Of a stretch of 64,000 nucleotides of DNA, positions 52,382 through 60,086 are shown piece by piece; position 1 is the first letter of the stretch, and each line of letters opens with the position of its first letter. The translations under genes were made by a program, and so were the position numbers. The DNA is taken from NCBI GenBank assembly GCA_963841945.1, contig CAWJFC010000028.1, positions 124,001-188,000 on the forward strand, in the 5' to 3' direction. The stretch comes from Acidiflorens sp963841945. Lineage in GTDB: Bacteria; Acidobacteriota; Terriglobia; Terriglobales; Acidobacteriaceae. The notes under the pieces were generated by a model. It was given only the letters and a program-made list of their open reading frames with translations, did not search any database and was not told the DNA's origin.

Positions 52382-53371
52382 CTACGCGTTGACGAGAGCC
52401 ATCATAGGTTCTGGATAACGCTCGCCGGCTGCGGCACCGAAGGGGAACACTTCGCTGAGGCGTCGGAGTTCGTCGGGGCCCAGCTCTATATCGAGCGCGC
52501 CTACGTTTTCTTCCAGATACTCTCGGTGCTTGGTGCCTGGGATGGGAACGATGTCTCCACCTTGCGCCAGGACCCAGGCCAGCGCCAGTTGCGAGGGCTT
52601 ACACTTTTTCTCTTCCGCCATTTCCTGAACTTTCTTGACGAGATTCAGATTGAGCTGGAAATTCTCTCCCTGGAAACGTGGCGAGTTGCGGCGGTAGTCG
52701 TCGGCGGGAAGGTCGTCAAAGGTCTTGAACTGTGCGGTAAGGAAGCCGCGTCCGAGCGGGCTATACGCGACGAAGCCGATACCGAGTTCACGGCAGGTGG
52801 GCAGAACCTCTGGTTCGGGATCGCGCGTCCAGAGCGAATATTCGGATTGGAGGGCGGCGATGGGATGGACGTCGAAGGCGCTGCGGAGAGTCTTCATGCC
52901 GGCTTCGGAGAGACCGAGATAGCGGACCTTGCCTTCCTCTACAAGTTCGGCCATGGCGGTCACCGTTTCTTCGATGGGCGTGTCGGGATCGACGCGGTGC
53001 TGGTAGTAGAGATCGATGTGCTCGACCCCAAGGCGCTTGAGGCTGGCTTCGCAGGCTTGCTTGACGTAGTCGGCCTTGCCGCAGACGCCGCGTTTTTGGG
53101 GATTGTTGGGGTCGCGAATGATACCGAACTTGGTGGCGAGGACGACCTCATCGCGCTTCCCTTTAATGGCGCGGCCGACCAGTTCTTCGTTCGTGTGCGG
53201 GCCGTAAACGTCAGCGGTGTCGAGAAGGGTAATACCGAGTTCGAGGGCGCGATGGATGGTGGCGATGGATTCGTTGTCGTCGCGTCCGGAGTAAAAGTCG
53301 GACATACCCATGCAACCGAGGCCGAGAGCGGAGACTTGCAGACCGGAACGGCCGAGTTCGAGGGTTCTCAT
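52382..53371 (-). CDS. Aldo/keto reductase
   Basis: The product has 329 residues. The start MRTLELGRSGLQVSALGLGCMGMS is typical of the AKR13-like bacterial group. The catalytic tetrad is visible: Asp51 and Tyr56 in DTADVYG, Lys81 in ATKFG, and His in LYYQHRVDP. NADPH-binding C-terminal residues follow in PIPGTKHREYLEENVGAL. It reduces aldehydes or ketones in the cytoplasm; substrate unknown. It is divergent from the DinB gene with a 157-bp gap. Confidence 0.94.
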   Translation of the reverse strand: MRTLELGRSGLQVSALGLGCMGMSDFYSGRDDNESIATIHRALELGITLLDTADVYGPHTNEELVGRAIKGKRDEVVLATKFGIIRDPNNPQKRGVCGKADYVKQACEASLKRLGVEHIDLYYQHRVDPDTPIEETVTAMAELVEEGKVRYLGLSEAGMKTLRSAFDVHPIAALQSEYSLWTRDPEPEVLPTCRELGIGFVAYSPLGRGFLTAQFKTFDDLPADDYRRNSPRFQGENFQLNLNLVKKVQEMAEEKKCKPSQLALAWVLAQGGDIVPIPGTKHREYLEENVGALDIELGPDELRRLSEVFPFGAAAGERYPEPMMALVNA

Positions 53372-53528
53372 GGATGACTCCTGGATAAATTAGCCGGATA
53401 GCAGCCAACGATTAGATGCTATCGCACGAGAACCGACTACAAACGTTGGTTTTGGGGCCAACCTCCAAGACGTCAACCTTTTCGCGATCCTTTCCTTCGG
53501 TCAGAAGCATCTGTTTCTCGGGAATGCT

Positions 53529-54062
53529 ATGACACAAGTAGCGAAGTGGTTTGAGCGGAAGTTCGAGTTCACATTTCCGGCGGAGCTGTATCCGGATTTG
53601 TGTGTGCGGTTGCGGGGCACTCCGGCGCGCCTCGAAGAGATAGTGCGCGGAGTTTCGGCGGAGCGCATGGTGCGAAGGGAGTCGTCGGCCGAGCAGAGCT
53701 TGAAATGGTCGGCGCAGGAGCACGTTGGACATCTGCTGGAGTTGGAGAGGTTGTGGATGGCTCGGGTGGAGGATTTCGCGGCTGGAATGGATGCGCTGAC
53801 TGTCGCGGATTTGGCGAACCGCAGCACGTTTGAGGGGAAATACAACGAGCGGGCGCTGGATACGATTCTGGCGGAGTTTCGGCGGGCCCGGACGGCGCTC
53901 GTGGACAGGCTGGATCGCGCCGATGCGAGCTTGCTTCAACATACGCTGCTGCATCCGCGTCTGAAGGTCCCGATGCGGCTGGTAGATCATTTATTTTTTG
54001 TGGCGGAGCATGATGACCATCATCTGGCGATGATCTGGGAGATGGTTCGGGAACCTGCTTAG
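53529..54062 (+). CDS. DinB-family (DinB_2) protein
   Basis: The product has 177 residues with a four-helix-bundle pattern. The candidate metal triad is His65 (WSAQEHVGHLLE), His161 and His164 or His165 (VAEHDDHHLAMI). The family includes stress-induced DinB and thiol-dependent S-transferases. No LexA box was recognised upstream. Function unknown. It appears to be a single-gene unit facing selD. Confidence 0.85.
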   Translation: MTQVAKWFERKFEFTFPAELYPDLCVRLRGTPARLEEIVRGVSAERMVRRESSAEQSLKWSAQEHVGHLLELERLWMARVEDFAAGMDALTVADLANRSTFEGKYNERALDTILAEFRRARTALVDRLDRADASLLQHTLLHPRLKVPMRLVDHLFFVAEHDDHHLAMIWEMVREPA

Positions 54063-54167
54063 TGTCGGAGAGAATTCGGCAGAAGGCTTGAAACGCAGAG
54101 GACACAGAGATAGAGGGAGAGTACGCGGAGGCCTTCTGTTTCGGACGAATCAGGCTTCGCCGGCGCT

Positions 54168-55280
54168 TTAGCGGATGGAGACTAGGAGCTTGGTGGATGC
54201 TACTACTTCGCCGATTTCTACGGCTGAGACCTGCGCGGCTCGAAGTGCCTGCGTTAGCGATGCGGCGTCTGCTTCGGCAACTGCCACCAAAAGTCCACCG
54301 GCGGTTTGCGGATCGTAGAGAAGCGTACGGATTTCCTCGGGAACGTGCTCTTCATATCCAACCATACATTCGGCGAATTCGCGGTTGGCTTTCAGGCCTC
54401 CCGGAATGTAGCCTGCGCGGATGCATTCGAGCGCGCCATCGAGGATTGGAATGGCCTTGGAGTTGAGGATCAGGCCGACGTTGGAGGCCAGAGCCATTTC
54501 GCGGGCGTGACCGATGAGGCCGAAGCCGGTGACGTCGGTTAGAGCGTGCACGGGAAAGTCGTCGGCGGTCGTGGGTCGTTGGTCGTTGGGAAGAGCGTCG
54601 TTCGTCGTTCGCCCTTCGTCGTTCGCTTTCGTGATGACTTCCGCGGCTAATCGATTGAGCGTGGTCATCGACTTTACTGCGGCGTCGATCCAGGCTGGTT
54701 TGGCGGTCCCCTTCTTGATGGCAGTTGAGATCACGCCCGTGCCGAGCGACTTGGTGAAGAGCAGGCGATCTCCTGCCTTCGCGCCTTCGTTGGCGAGCAC
54801 TCGCCTGGGATGGATCAGTCCCGTGACCGAATAGCCGAACTTGGTTTCTTCGTCGCGGATGCTATGTCCGCCGACGACGGTGCAGCCCGCTTCGATCATC
54901 TTCGACAATCCGCCGGCGAGAATTCGCTCAAGGATTGCGATATCGGCTTTGTCGGGGAAGCAGACGAGAGCGAGCGCGGTGAGCGGCTTTCCGCCCATGG
55001 CATAGACGTCACTGAGGGCGTTGGTGGCGGCGATCTGACCGAAGGTGTAGGGGTCGTCGACGATGGGGGTGAAGAAGTCGACAGTTTGAACGAGGGCTGT
55101 GTCGGCGTTGAGTTGATACACTCCGGCGTCGTCGGCGTGATCGAAGCCGACCAGGACGTTTGGGTCGTGTTGCCGGGCTAATTTCCCAAGCACCGTGTCC
55201 AGCACCGCCGGACTCAGCTTGGACGCTCAACCAGCGGCTTTGACCGACTCCGTGAGGCGGAATGGTTTTACGTCAGGCAC
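54168..55280 (-). CDS. selD: Selenide, water dikinase, probably containing selenocysteine (in-frame UGA)
   Basis: A conventional frame begins at GTG 55205 (345 residues) but lacks the catalytic N-terminus. Reading upstream through a single TGA (55227-55229) gives RLTESVKAAGUASKLSPAVL from GTG 55280, with Sec18 and Lys21 at the active positions and a total of 370 residues. The TGA is followed by a SECIS-like hairpin. The core motifs follow: FDHADDAGVY, TVDFFTPIVDDPY, NALSDVYAMGG, GGHSIRDEE, DVTGFGLIGHA and DPQTAGGLL. SelD makes selenophosphate for selenocysteine or selenouridine. An insert of about 25 residues (about 218-242) is encoded by the heptamer repeat tract. No clear Shine-Dalgarno precedes the GTG. 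Confidence 0.88.
54557..54630. repeat. GTCGTTC heptamer tract inserted in selD
   Basis: Plus-strand motifs GTCGTTG, GTCGTTCGTCGTTCG and close variants match those at 27967-28090. They lie within the selD frame and keep it open. Confidence 0.75.
55186..55222 (-). promoter_or_regulatory. SECIS-like hairpin for selD
   Basis: On the minus strand CCAAGC (55222-55217) pairs with GCTTGG (55191-55186), and GTCC (55213-55210) pairs with GGAC (55200-55197). The apical loop is GGCGGTGCT, with a GU about 22 nt after the UGA. The outer stem starts 4 nt after the UGA. Position and shape fit the bacterial SECIS read by SelB. Confidence 0.75.
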
Positions 55281-55608
55281 GTGGGAATTGTAGTGGAGAC
55301 GGAGGGGAAACGACAGAAGGCGGCTTACAGGGAGTGAGAGAGGTTGTCTGGAGGTATTGACTGAATGGTAATCCACCCCTCCCCGAGTGATCTTTGAAAA
55401 CAAATGGGTTATTTGATAACTTCCGCTAGATCTTTGAGAAATAAGGAGTTATACGATTTCTTGCAGAAAACATAACTCGTTGATTATGCAATACTTAACT
55501 CACTTTTGGACGGAAGCTCAGCAGCTTCTCTGCAAGATCTTGATTCTAAAGGAGCGACATTCGCAAGATATTCCGGATAAAGGAGTTACGAGACGAGCTT
55601 AACGCGGA
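55281..55608. repeat. Intergenic C-rich motif and degenerate ~31-nt repeat array
   Basis: A block GGTAATCCACCCCTCCCC (55367-55384) is followed by units starting GATCTTT or GATCTTG/GATATTC at 55389, 55429, 55536 and 55567. The best pair has a 31-nt period (GATCTTGATTCTAAAGGAG, then GATATTCCGGATAAAGGAG). It resembles the array inside the inverted-repeat element at 24.8 kb. No gene is seen. Confidence 0.6.
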
Positions 55609-56118
55609 TTACTTCGTCGCTACTTGGGTTACATGCATGTCTGGGTAGGCGTGGTTCCACTGGGCGGAGATGTCTTCAAAGGTGAGGCGGAAGGGCTTGG
55701 TTTGGCCGGGCAAGAGCGGGGACATGTTGAGATCGACGGCTTCGTCGTAGGGGCCACCGGTGCGGAGGACGTGGATCGGCACGTCTTCTTTTTGGGCGGT
55801 TTGGCCCATGTCGTCTTTGAAGGTGACCTGGACGACGGCATGGATGACAGTCTGGTTGCCGTCATTGGTGATCTCGCCATCGAGGTAATTGACGGTGGCG
55901 CCGGCGAAGTTTTGGGCGGCGCTGGCCTTGAGATCGGAGAATTTCAGATTGGTGGCGTAGGGCGAGGGTTCAGAGGGCTTGGCCTGTTGAGAACGAAAGA
56001 CAAGGGCGAGGACGCCGACGACCACCACAACAATGACGATGCCGAGGAGAACCGGACGGAAGGTCGACTCCGAAGACTCATTTGCGGAACCGAGGTTCGG
56101 TTGGAGCAGTCCTGCCAT
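55609..56118 (-). CDS. Membrane-anchored protein of unknown function (FxLYD/DUF2393-like)
   Basis: 169 residues from ATG 56118; the open frame extends to 56367 but the extra 83 residues look non-coding. After about 20 polar residues comes one membrane helix (PVLLGIVIVVVVVGVLALVF), then an extracytoplasmic beta-rich domain: GATVNYLDGEITNDGNQTV, HAVVQVTFKDDMGQTAQKE, DVPIHVLRTGGPYDEAV and GQTKPFRLTFEDISAQW. The alternation of 'new/old strand' motifs and the final 'FRLTFEDIS' resembles FxLYD or DUF2393-type domains. Function unknown. Confidence 0.75.
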   Translation of the reverse strand: MAGLLQPNLGSANESSESTFRPVLLGIVIVVVVVGVLALVFRSQQAKPSEPSPYATNLKFSDLKASAAQNFAGATVNYLDGEITNDGNQTVIHAVVQVTFKDDMGQTAQKEDVPIHVLRTGGPYDEAVDLNMSPLLPGQTKPFRLTFEDISAQWNHAYPDMHVTQVATK

Positions 56119-56433
56119 GGGAGTGATTGTACGCTGAGAAATGCGGGCGGAGGAGTCAGGGGAATGTCTGGCGGGATTTGCAGTTTGATGGGTTTGGGAA
56201 ACGATGTATGATCGGGCCGCACTTTTTTTTCGAGGAGTACAGGATAGACCGGATTGGTGGGGCTGGTCGCCCGAGCCATGCTGTGGTTGGGAGAAATTGC
56301 CGCCGTGGTGGCGAATTTCACCCGAGGTTGAAAACAGTCTTGGTGATGCAGGAACGTTTTGAGGCACTTACGCGTGGCCTCGGAGCGGCCTGATAATTGC
56401 ATACAAGACAATCGAGTATGGAGCCTTCCCCCA

Positions 56434-56565
56434 ATGTTCCTGAAAGAATGTAATGGTGTCGTCAAACTGAATTGGACGGCGATCGTTTCCTATGCATGTT
56501 CACTTGCCTTTAGCCTGGTGATTTGGGCTGGGGTGATTCGCACCGTGGAACATTTGGTGCGATGA
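56434..56565 (+). CDS. Possible small membrane protein (43 residues)
   Basis: A short frame with a Trp-containing hydrophobic helix (TAIVSYACSLAFSLVIWAGVI) flanked by KLNW and a basic-polar end RTVEHLVR. Such small single-span proteins occur in Acidobacteria, but no Shine-Dalgarno is obvious and the call is tentative. It lies alone between two minus-strand genes. Confidence 0.35.
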   Translation: MFLKECNGVVKLNWTAIVSYACSLAFSLVIWAGVIRTVEHLVR

Positions 56566-56654
56566 GATATCGGAAACGACGAATCGCTGTCCAGTGAGAT
56601 AAGAGACGGGCGCGGAGCGCATTCGAGGTCATGCGGATGCGTGCTGGCGCGGCG

Positions 56655-57197
56655 TTACATGTCGTAGTGCAGCAGCGAGAAGACGTCGTAGCTCGCCAGT
56701 CTTTCCCTTCCCTTCAAGAAATCCAGTTCCACTACGAATGCGAAGCCGGCGATTTTGCCGCCGAGGCCTTCGGCGAGTTGCGCGGTGGCGACGGCGGTGC
56801 CTCCGGTGGCGAGAAGATCGTCGACGATGAGGACGCGCTGGCCTTTCTGGATGGCGTCCTTGTGGATCTCAAGAGCGTTGGAGCCGTATTCGAGGTCATA
56901 GCTGACCTTGGCGGTGGCGGCAGGAAGTTTGCCCGGCTTGCGGACGGGGACGAAGCCGGCGTTGAGGCGGTAGGCGAGGGCGGGCCCGAAGATGAAGCCG
57001 CGGGCCTCCATGCCGAGGATGAGGTCGATCTCCTTGCCGATGTAGTTGGCGGAGAGGGCGTCGATTAAGCGGGCGAAGCCTAGTTTGTCTTTTAAAAGCG
57101 TGGTGATGTCATAGAAGAGGATGCCTTTTTTCGGGAAGTCGGGGACTTCGCGGATGAGTTTTTTGAGTTCGGTGCAATCGATGGTGGCGGTATCCAT
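56655..57197 (-). CDS. apt: Adenine phosphoribosyltransferase
   Basis: The product has 180 residues. DFPKKGILFYDITTLL is at 20-35, GMEARGFIFGPALAY near 62-76, FVPVRKPGKLP near 81-91, and the PRPP loop VLIVDDLLATGGTA near 121-134. All are characteristic of Apt, which salvages adenine to AMP. The length is standard. It is cytoplasmic. Confidence 0.97.
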   Translation of the reverse strand: MDTATIDCTELKKLIREVPDFPKKGILFYDITTLLKDKLGFARLIDALSANYIGKEIDLILGMEARGFIFGPALAYRLNAGFVPVRKPGKLPAATAKVSYDLEYGSNALEIHKDAIQKGQRVLIVDDLLATGGTAVATAQLAEGLGGKIAGFAFVVELDFLKGRERLASYDVFSLLHYDM

Positions 57198-57269
57198 ATG
57201 GGTTTGTCCTGGTAAGTTGAGTTTACCGCGTCGGCTGGCTAGGCCGTTCGCAAGGTACTTTGAGCATGC

Positions 57270-58115
57270 TTATTGTTTGACAATCTCAACCCGCCGGTTC
57301 TGGGCGCGCCCATCCTCGCTGTCATTCGAGGCGACCGGAGCGTACGGACCGGCGCCAAAGCCTCCCAGGCGCGGGGCGGCTACGTGATATTGCGTTTCCA
57401 GCGCCTGCACCACAGCTGCGGCCCGTCGTTTTGAGAGATCGATATTCGCCGCCAGCTGCCCGACGTTGTCCGTGTGCCCCACCACGAAGATCTTCCAATC
57501 CGGGTGGTCGCTGAGCAGCTTGGCCACCTCGTCCAGTGCCTTGCTCGACTCGGGTTTCAAATCTGCCTTGCCCGTGTCGAAGAAAATTCCGGGCACGACC
57601 GCGTGTCCCGTCCCGCCGATTCCGTTGCCCAGCTCGGCTGCGGTCGCGACCACGTCCTGGGTCAGCGCCACCTCCTGTACGGTGTAGACCTCGTAGTGGG
57701 GCGCGCCGCTAATGGAGATGAAGATCCACAGGCCGCCCTTGTTCCAGGTCATGTCGCCCGAGACGCCGGAATCGTAGACTTTCTTATAGCCGGCCGTGCT
57801 GAGCGCGGTGTTGAAGTTGCGAATCAGCTGCGGGCGGCTGGCGGTCTGCGGATAGTTGTAGTAAAGCTTGTCGAGCTTGCCTTCGACAGTCTTCTGCTGA
57901 TCCTTGCCGCTCACGGTTACCGTGAACTTGAACGTGTCGTCGTTGGAATGGCTACAGTCACCGAGCTGGCTTCCAGGGAAACGGCTGAGGTAGGGAAGGT
58001 CCTTGCAACCCTGTTTGTCCGGCTGAGCAGACAGAAGGTTTGCCGTCATAAGACAAAGAGCGAATGGAACGGCGGTGAGCAGATTCCTTACCGCATTGGA
58101 AAAAGTTATTTTCAC
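57270..58115 (-). CDS. OmpA-family outer-membrane or periplasmic protein
   Basis: The product has 281 residues. A signal peptide covers about 1-30. The N-terminal ~140 residues (CKDLPYLSRFPGSQLGDC, YKKVYDSGVSGDMTWNKGG) are a beta-rich domain seen in some OmpA-like proteins. The C-terminal OmpA domain begins GIFFDTGKADLKPES and has VVGHTDNVG and the peptidoglycan-binding DLSKRRAAAVVQAL. Probably anchors the envelope to peptidoglycan. It is downstream of acyP on the same strand with a 172-bp gap. Confidence 0.9.
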   Translation of the reverse strand: MKITFSNAVRNLLTAVPFALCLMTANLLSAQPDKQGCKDLPYLSRFPGSQLGDCSHSNDDTFKFTVTVSGKDQQKTVEGKLDKLYYNYPQTASRPQLIRNFNTALSTAGYKKVYDSGVSGDMTWNKGGLWIFISISGAPHYEVYTVQEVALTQDVVATAAELGNGIGGTGHAVVPGIFFDTGKADLKPESSKALDEVAKLLSDHPDWKIFVVGHTDNVGQLAANIDLSKRRAAAVVQALETQYHVAAPRLGGFGAGPYAPVASNDSEDGRAQNRRVEIVKQ

Positions 58116-58287
58116 TGTATCTTCCCCATTGAAGGTGATTTGAACCGGGCTGACTGGACGTCGCGCCGACGCCTGCGGGATTCAATCGCGGAGGGATACT
58201 AGCATCGTGATCGCCCCTATTTCAATAGCGGCAGGCAGCGAATGAAGGGATGAAATGCCGAGCAGCCGATAAGTTGTGGTGGATTTT

Positions 58288-58584
58288 TCACGCGCCGCGG
58301 ATTTGGAAGGCGGTGAAGCCGGGGGTTGGCTCGGCTTCCGTGACTTCTACTTCGTCGACGCGGGCGGCGCGAGGGCCTTCGCGGAGGCGTTGATGCAGGC
58401 CACTCAGTTGGTCGCGCGTGCCTTGGGCGAAGACTTCCACCGTCGAGTCGGGATTGTTGCGGATCCATCCGGCGATGTGGAGGATGTGAGCTTCGCGCTC
58501 GACGAACCAGCGGAAGCCGACACCCTGGACGCGGCCGCGGACGAGGAAGCGCTTCGCTATCGGGTCATCGGGTGATCGGGTCAT
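58288..58584 (-). CDS. acyP: Acylphosphatase
   Basis: The product has 98 residues. The phosphate loop RGRVQGVGFRWFV gives catalytic Arg25, and GWIRNNPD gives Asn43; both are the classical residues. The length is normal apart from the N-terminus: the first codons (MTRSPDDP) are encoded by an 8-nt repeat tract (58559-58590), so the native start may be slightly different. It hydrolyses acyl phosphates such as 1,3-bisphosphoglycerate or carbamoyl phosphate. Confidence 0.93.
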   Translation of the reverse strand: MTRSPDDPIAKRFLVRGRVQGVGFRWFVEREAHILHIAGWIRNNPDSTVEVFAQGTRDQLSGLHQRLREGPRAARVDEVEVTEAEPTPGFTAFQIRGA

Positions 58585-58590
58585 CGGGCG
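58559..58590. repeat. Four 8-nt tandem repeats covering the acyP start
   Basis: ATCGGGTC, ATCGGGTG, ATCGGGTC and ATCGGGCG are contiguous. On the minus strand they encode the first residues of acylphosphatase and supply its ATG. Confidence 0.8.
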
Positions 58591-58615
58591 ATTTGGTTGA
58601 CTCAGTTGTGTTGAA

Positions 58616-59061
58616 TCAGGCCTTCGATTTCGTCGCTACCTGCGAAGACTCCGACTCGATAAGGTAGCAGTCTAGATCGTCGCGGCGGATGATGACGAAT
58701 TCCTTTTTGTCGGATTTCGGTAGATCTGCAACTCCCAGTACGCGATCGCTGATCTTGATGCGGCCTTTGATCTGATCATGTTCTCTGTTGTGATGCTCGG
58801 TGTGGCCCTAACCCATTCTTCAATTTGCAGCTGGGCATCCTGCAATAATTTGAATTTTATGTACTCTACTCGTCCCCTGCTGCCGTCGGGCGCTTCATAA
58901 GTCCTAAAGCCTGTCCAAACGCCACTTTTGGTTTTTCCGTGGCCAATCGTCACAAGCGAGAGATCCGTTTCGACAGGCTTCTCTTGAGCGGCTGCGAACC
59001 ACAGGCTCAGGAGACAAAGGGTTGCGAGTACGTGTCGGACCTTTAGGGGGAACTTCGTCAT
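58616..59061 (-). pseudogene. Frameshifted gene for a secreted protein
   Basis: From ATG 59061 a signal peptide (MTKFPLKVRHVLATLCLLSL) and a mature start TDLSLVTIGHGKTKSGVW run in one frame to about 58810 (LQIEEW). The frame then degenerates, while another frame reads GHTEHHNREHDQIKGRIKI and DRVLGVADLPKSDKKEFVII to a TGA at 58616-58618. The join is near the TGGGTTAGGGCC at about 58805-58816. This is one gene with a single frameshift, either a real lesion or a sequencing error. I recognise no family. Confidence 0.65.
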
Positions 59062-59112
59062 ATCCGCAGTTTGAGATCGCTCGATCACTCAACATCCAGA
59101 TAACATGGTCGA

Positions 59113-59673
59113 TCAAGCTCTCGACAGATATGTCCCTTCAGCTGTGTCTACCTTGATTTTTTCGCCTTCGTTGATGAAGGGCGGAACCTGGACTACCAGG
59201 CCGGTTTCCGTCTTCGCCGGCTTGGTTACGCTGGAGGCGGTGGCGCTTTTGAGGCCGGGCTCTACCTCGACTACCGTCAGCTCGACAGTTTGCGGGAGTT
59301 CGATGCCTACGGCTTTGCCGTCGAAGAATTCTACTTTGATTTGCAGATTCGAGGTGAGGTACTCGACGGCGTCGCCCAGCGTGTCGCGGGTGAGATGAGT
59401 CTGCTCGTAATTCTCCGTGTTCATGAAGTAGTAGTCGTCGCCGTCGGAATAGAGGAACTCCATGTTGACCTCGTCGACGTTGACTTTTTCGATCGGGTCT
59501 GGAGAGCGAAAGCGTTCCACAAACATGGCGCCGGTGCGGAGGTTGCGCAGCTTGGCCTGGATGAAGGCGCGCAGGTTGCCGGGAGTGCGGTGCTCGACGC
59601 TGAAGACGGAGTGCAGATCATCTTTGTGCTTGATAATCATGCCGGGACGGAGCTGGGTTGCGGGAATCGACAT
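59113..59673 (-). CDS. efp: Elongation factor P
   Basis: The product has 186 residues with the three-domain EF-P order: KOW-like I (MIIKHKDDLHSVFSVEHRTP), OB domains II and III ending PPFINEGEKIKVDTAEGTYLSR. The loop that carries the modified Lys or Arg in other EF-Ps reads TPGNLRAF: Asn33 aligns with the usual modified residue, and Arg35 is two positions on. It relieves ribosome stalling at polyproline. It is convergent with no gene and precedes the frameshifted gene on the same strand. Confidence 0.95.
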   Translation of the reverse strand: MSIPATQLRPGMIIKHKDDLHSVFSVEHRTPGNLRAFIQAKLRNLRTGAMFVERFRSPDPIEKVNVDEVNMEFLYSDGDDYYFMNTENYEQTHLTRDTLGDAVEYLTSNLQIKVEFFDGKAVGIELPQTVELTVVEVEPGLKSATASSVTKPAKTETGLVVQVPPFINEGEKIKVDTAEGTYLSRA

Positions 59674-60086
59674 TGCTGGTTTACATCTCCTTCAATCCTC
59701 TAGGAATTCGGCAGCGGGCGGGAAACACGGTGCGCCGCGGCTAACGGGTTAACTGTTTATTTTACACGGCTGGGCGAGGTTTGTGCGCGTGGGGCCGGAG
59801 CCGTTCGTGGCTGGATTTGCCAAATGCCCGCCGCTGAAAGGACGAACCATCAAGTCACAAACCGCCAAGGCCACTTAGGTACGCGAACGAGAACTTTCAC
59901 CCACCAGGCTTCGCGTCCTTTACCGTTTTTGACCGGCCTACCGATTGACAGTGTGCCGCATCCTAAGGCGACAGGGATCGTGACCCGGAAGCAATTGTTG
60001 CCCGGAGCAATCGTGGCCCGGATTATGTGCGTCTGAACAGATTTCGGTTCGTAAGTGACAAAAAAGACAAATTGGAAAGGATTAAT
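59674..60086. other. Intergenic region between efp and the PfpI-like gene
   Basis: The divergent 413-bp gap has no convincing gene. A threefold repeat of about 16 nt (GTGACCCGGAAGCAATT, GTTGCCCGGAGCAATC, GTGGCCCGGATTATG) lies at about 59980-60027. Promoters for both genes should be here, but none could be identified with confidence. Confidence 0.4.

Noticed and set aside
52379..53377. A 332-codon open frame on the plus strand opposite the aldo/keto reductase
   Set aside because: It is the exact antisense shadow of a well-supported gene; its protein shows no domain and its existence follows from GC-rich codon use.
55206..55280. TGA at 55227 as a true stop or sequencing error in selD
   Set aside because: The upstream residues match the conserved SelD N-terminus with Sec at the catalytic position, and a SECIS-like hairpin follows; an error remains possible but is less likely.
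55624..56211. A 195-codon Gly/Asp-rich plus-strand frame
   Set aside because: It is antisense to the membrane-anchored FxLYD-like gene and typical of a GC-rich shadow.
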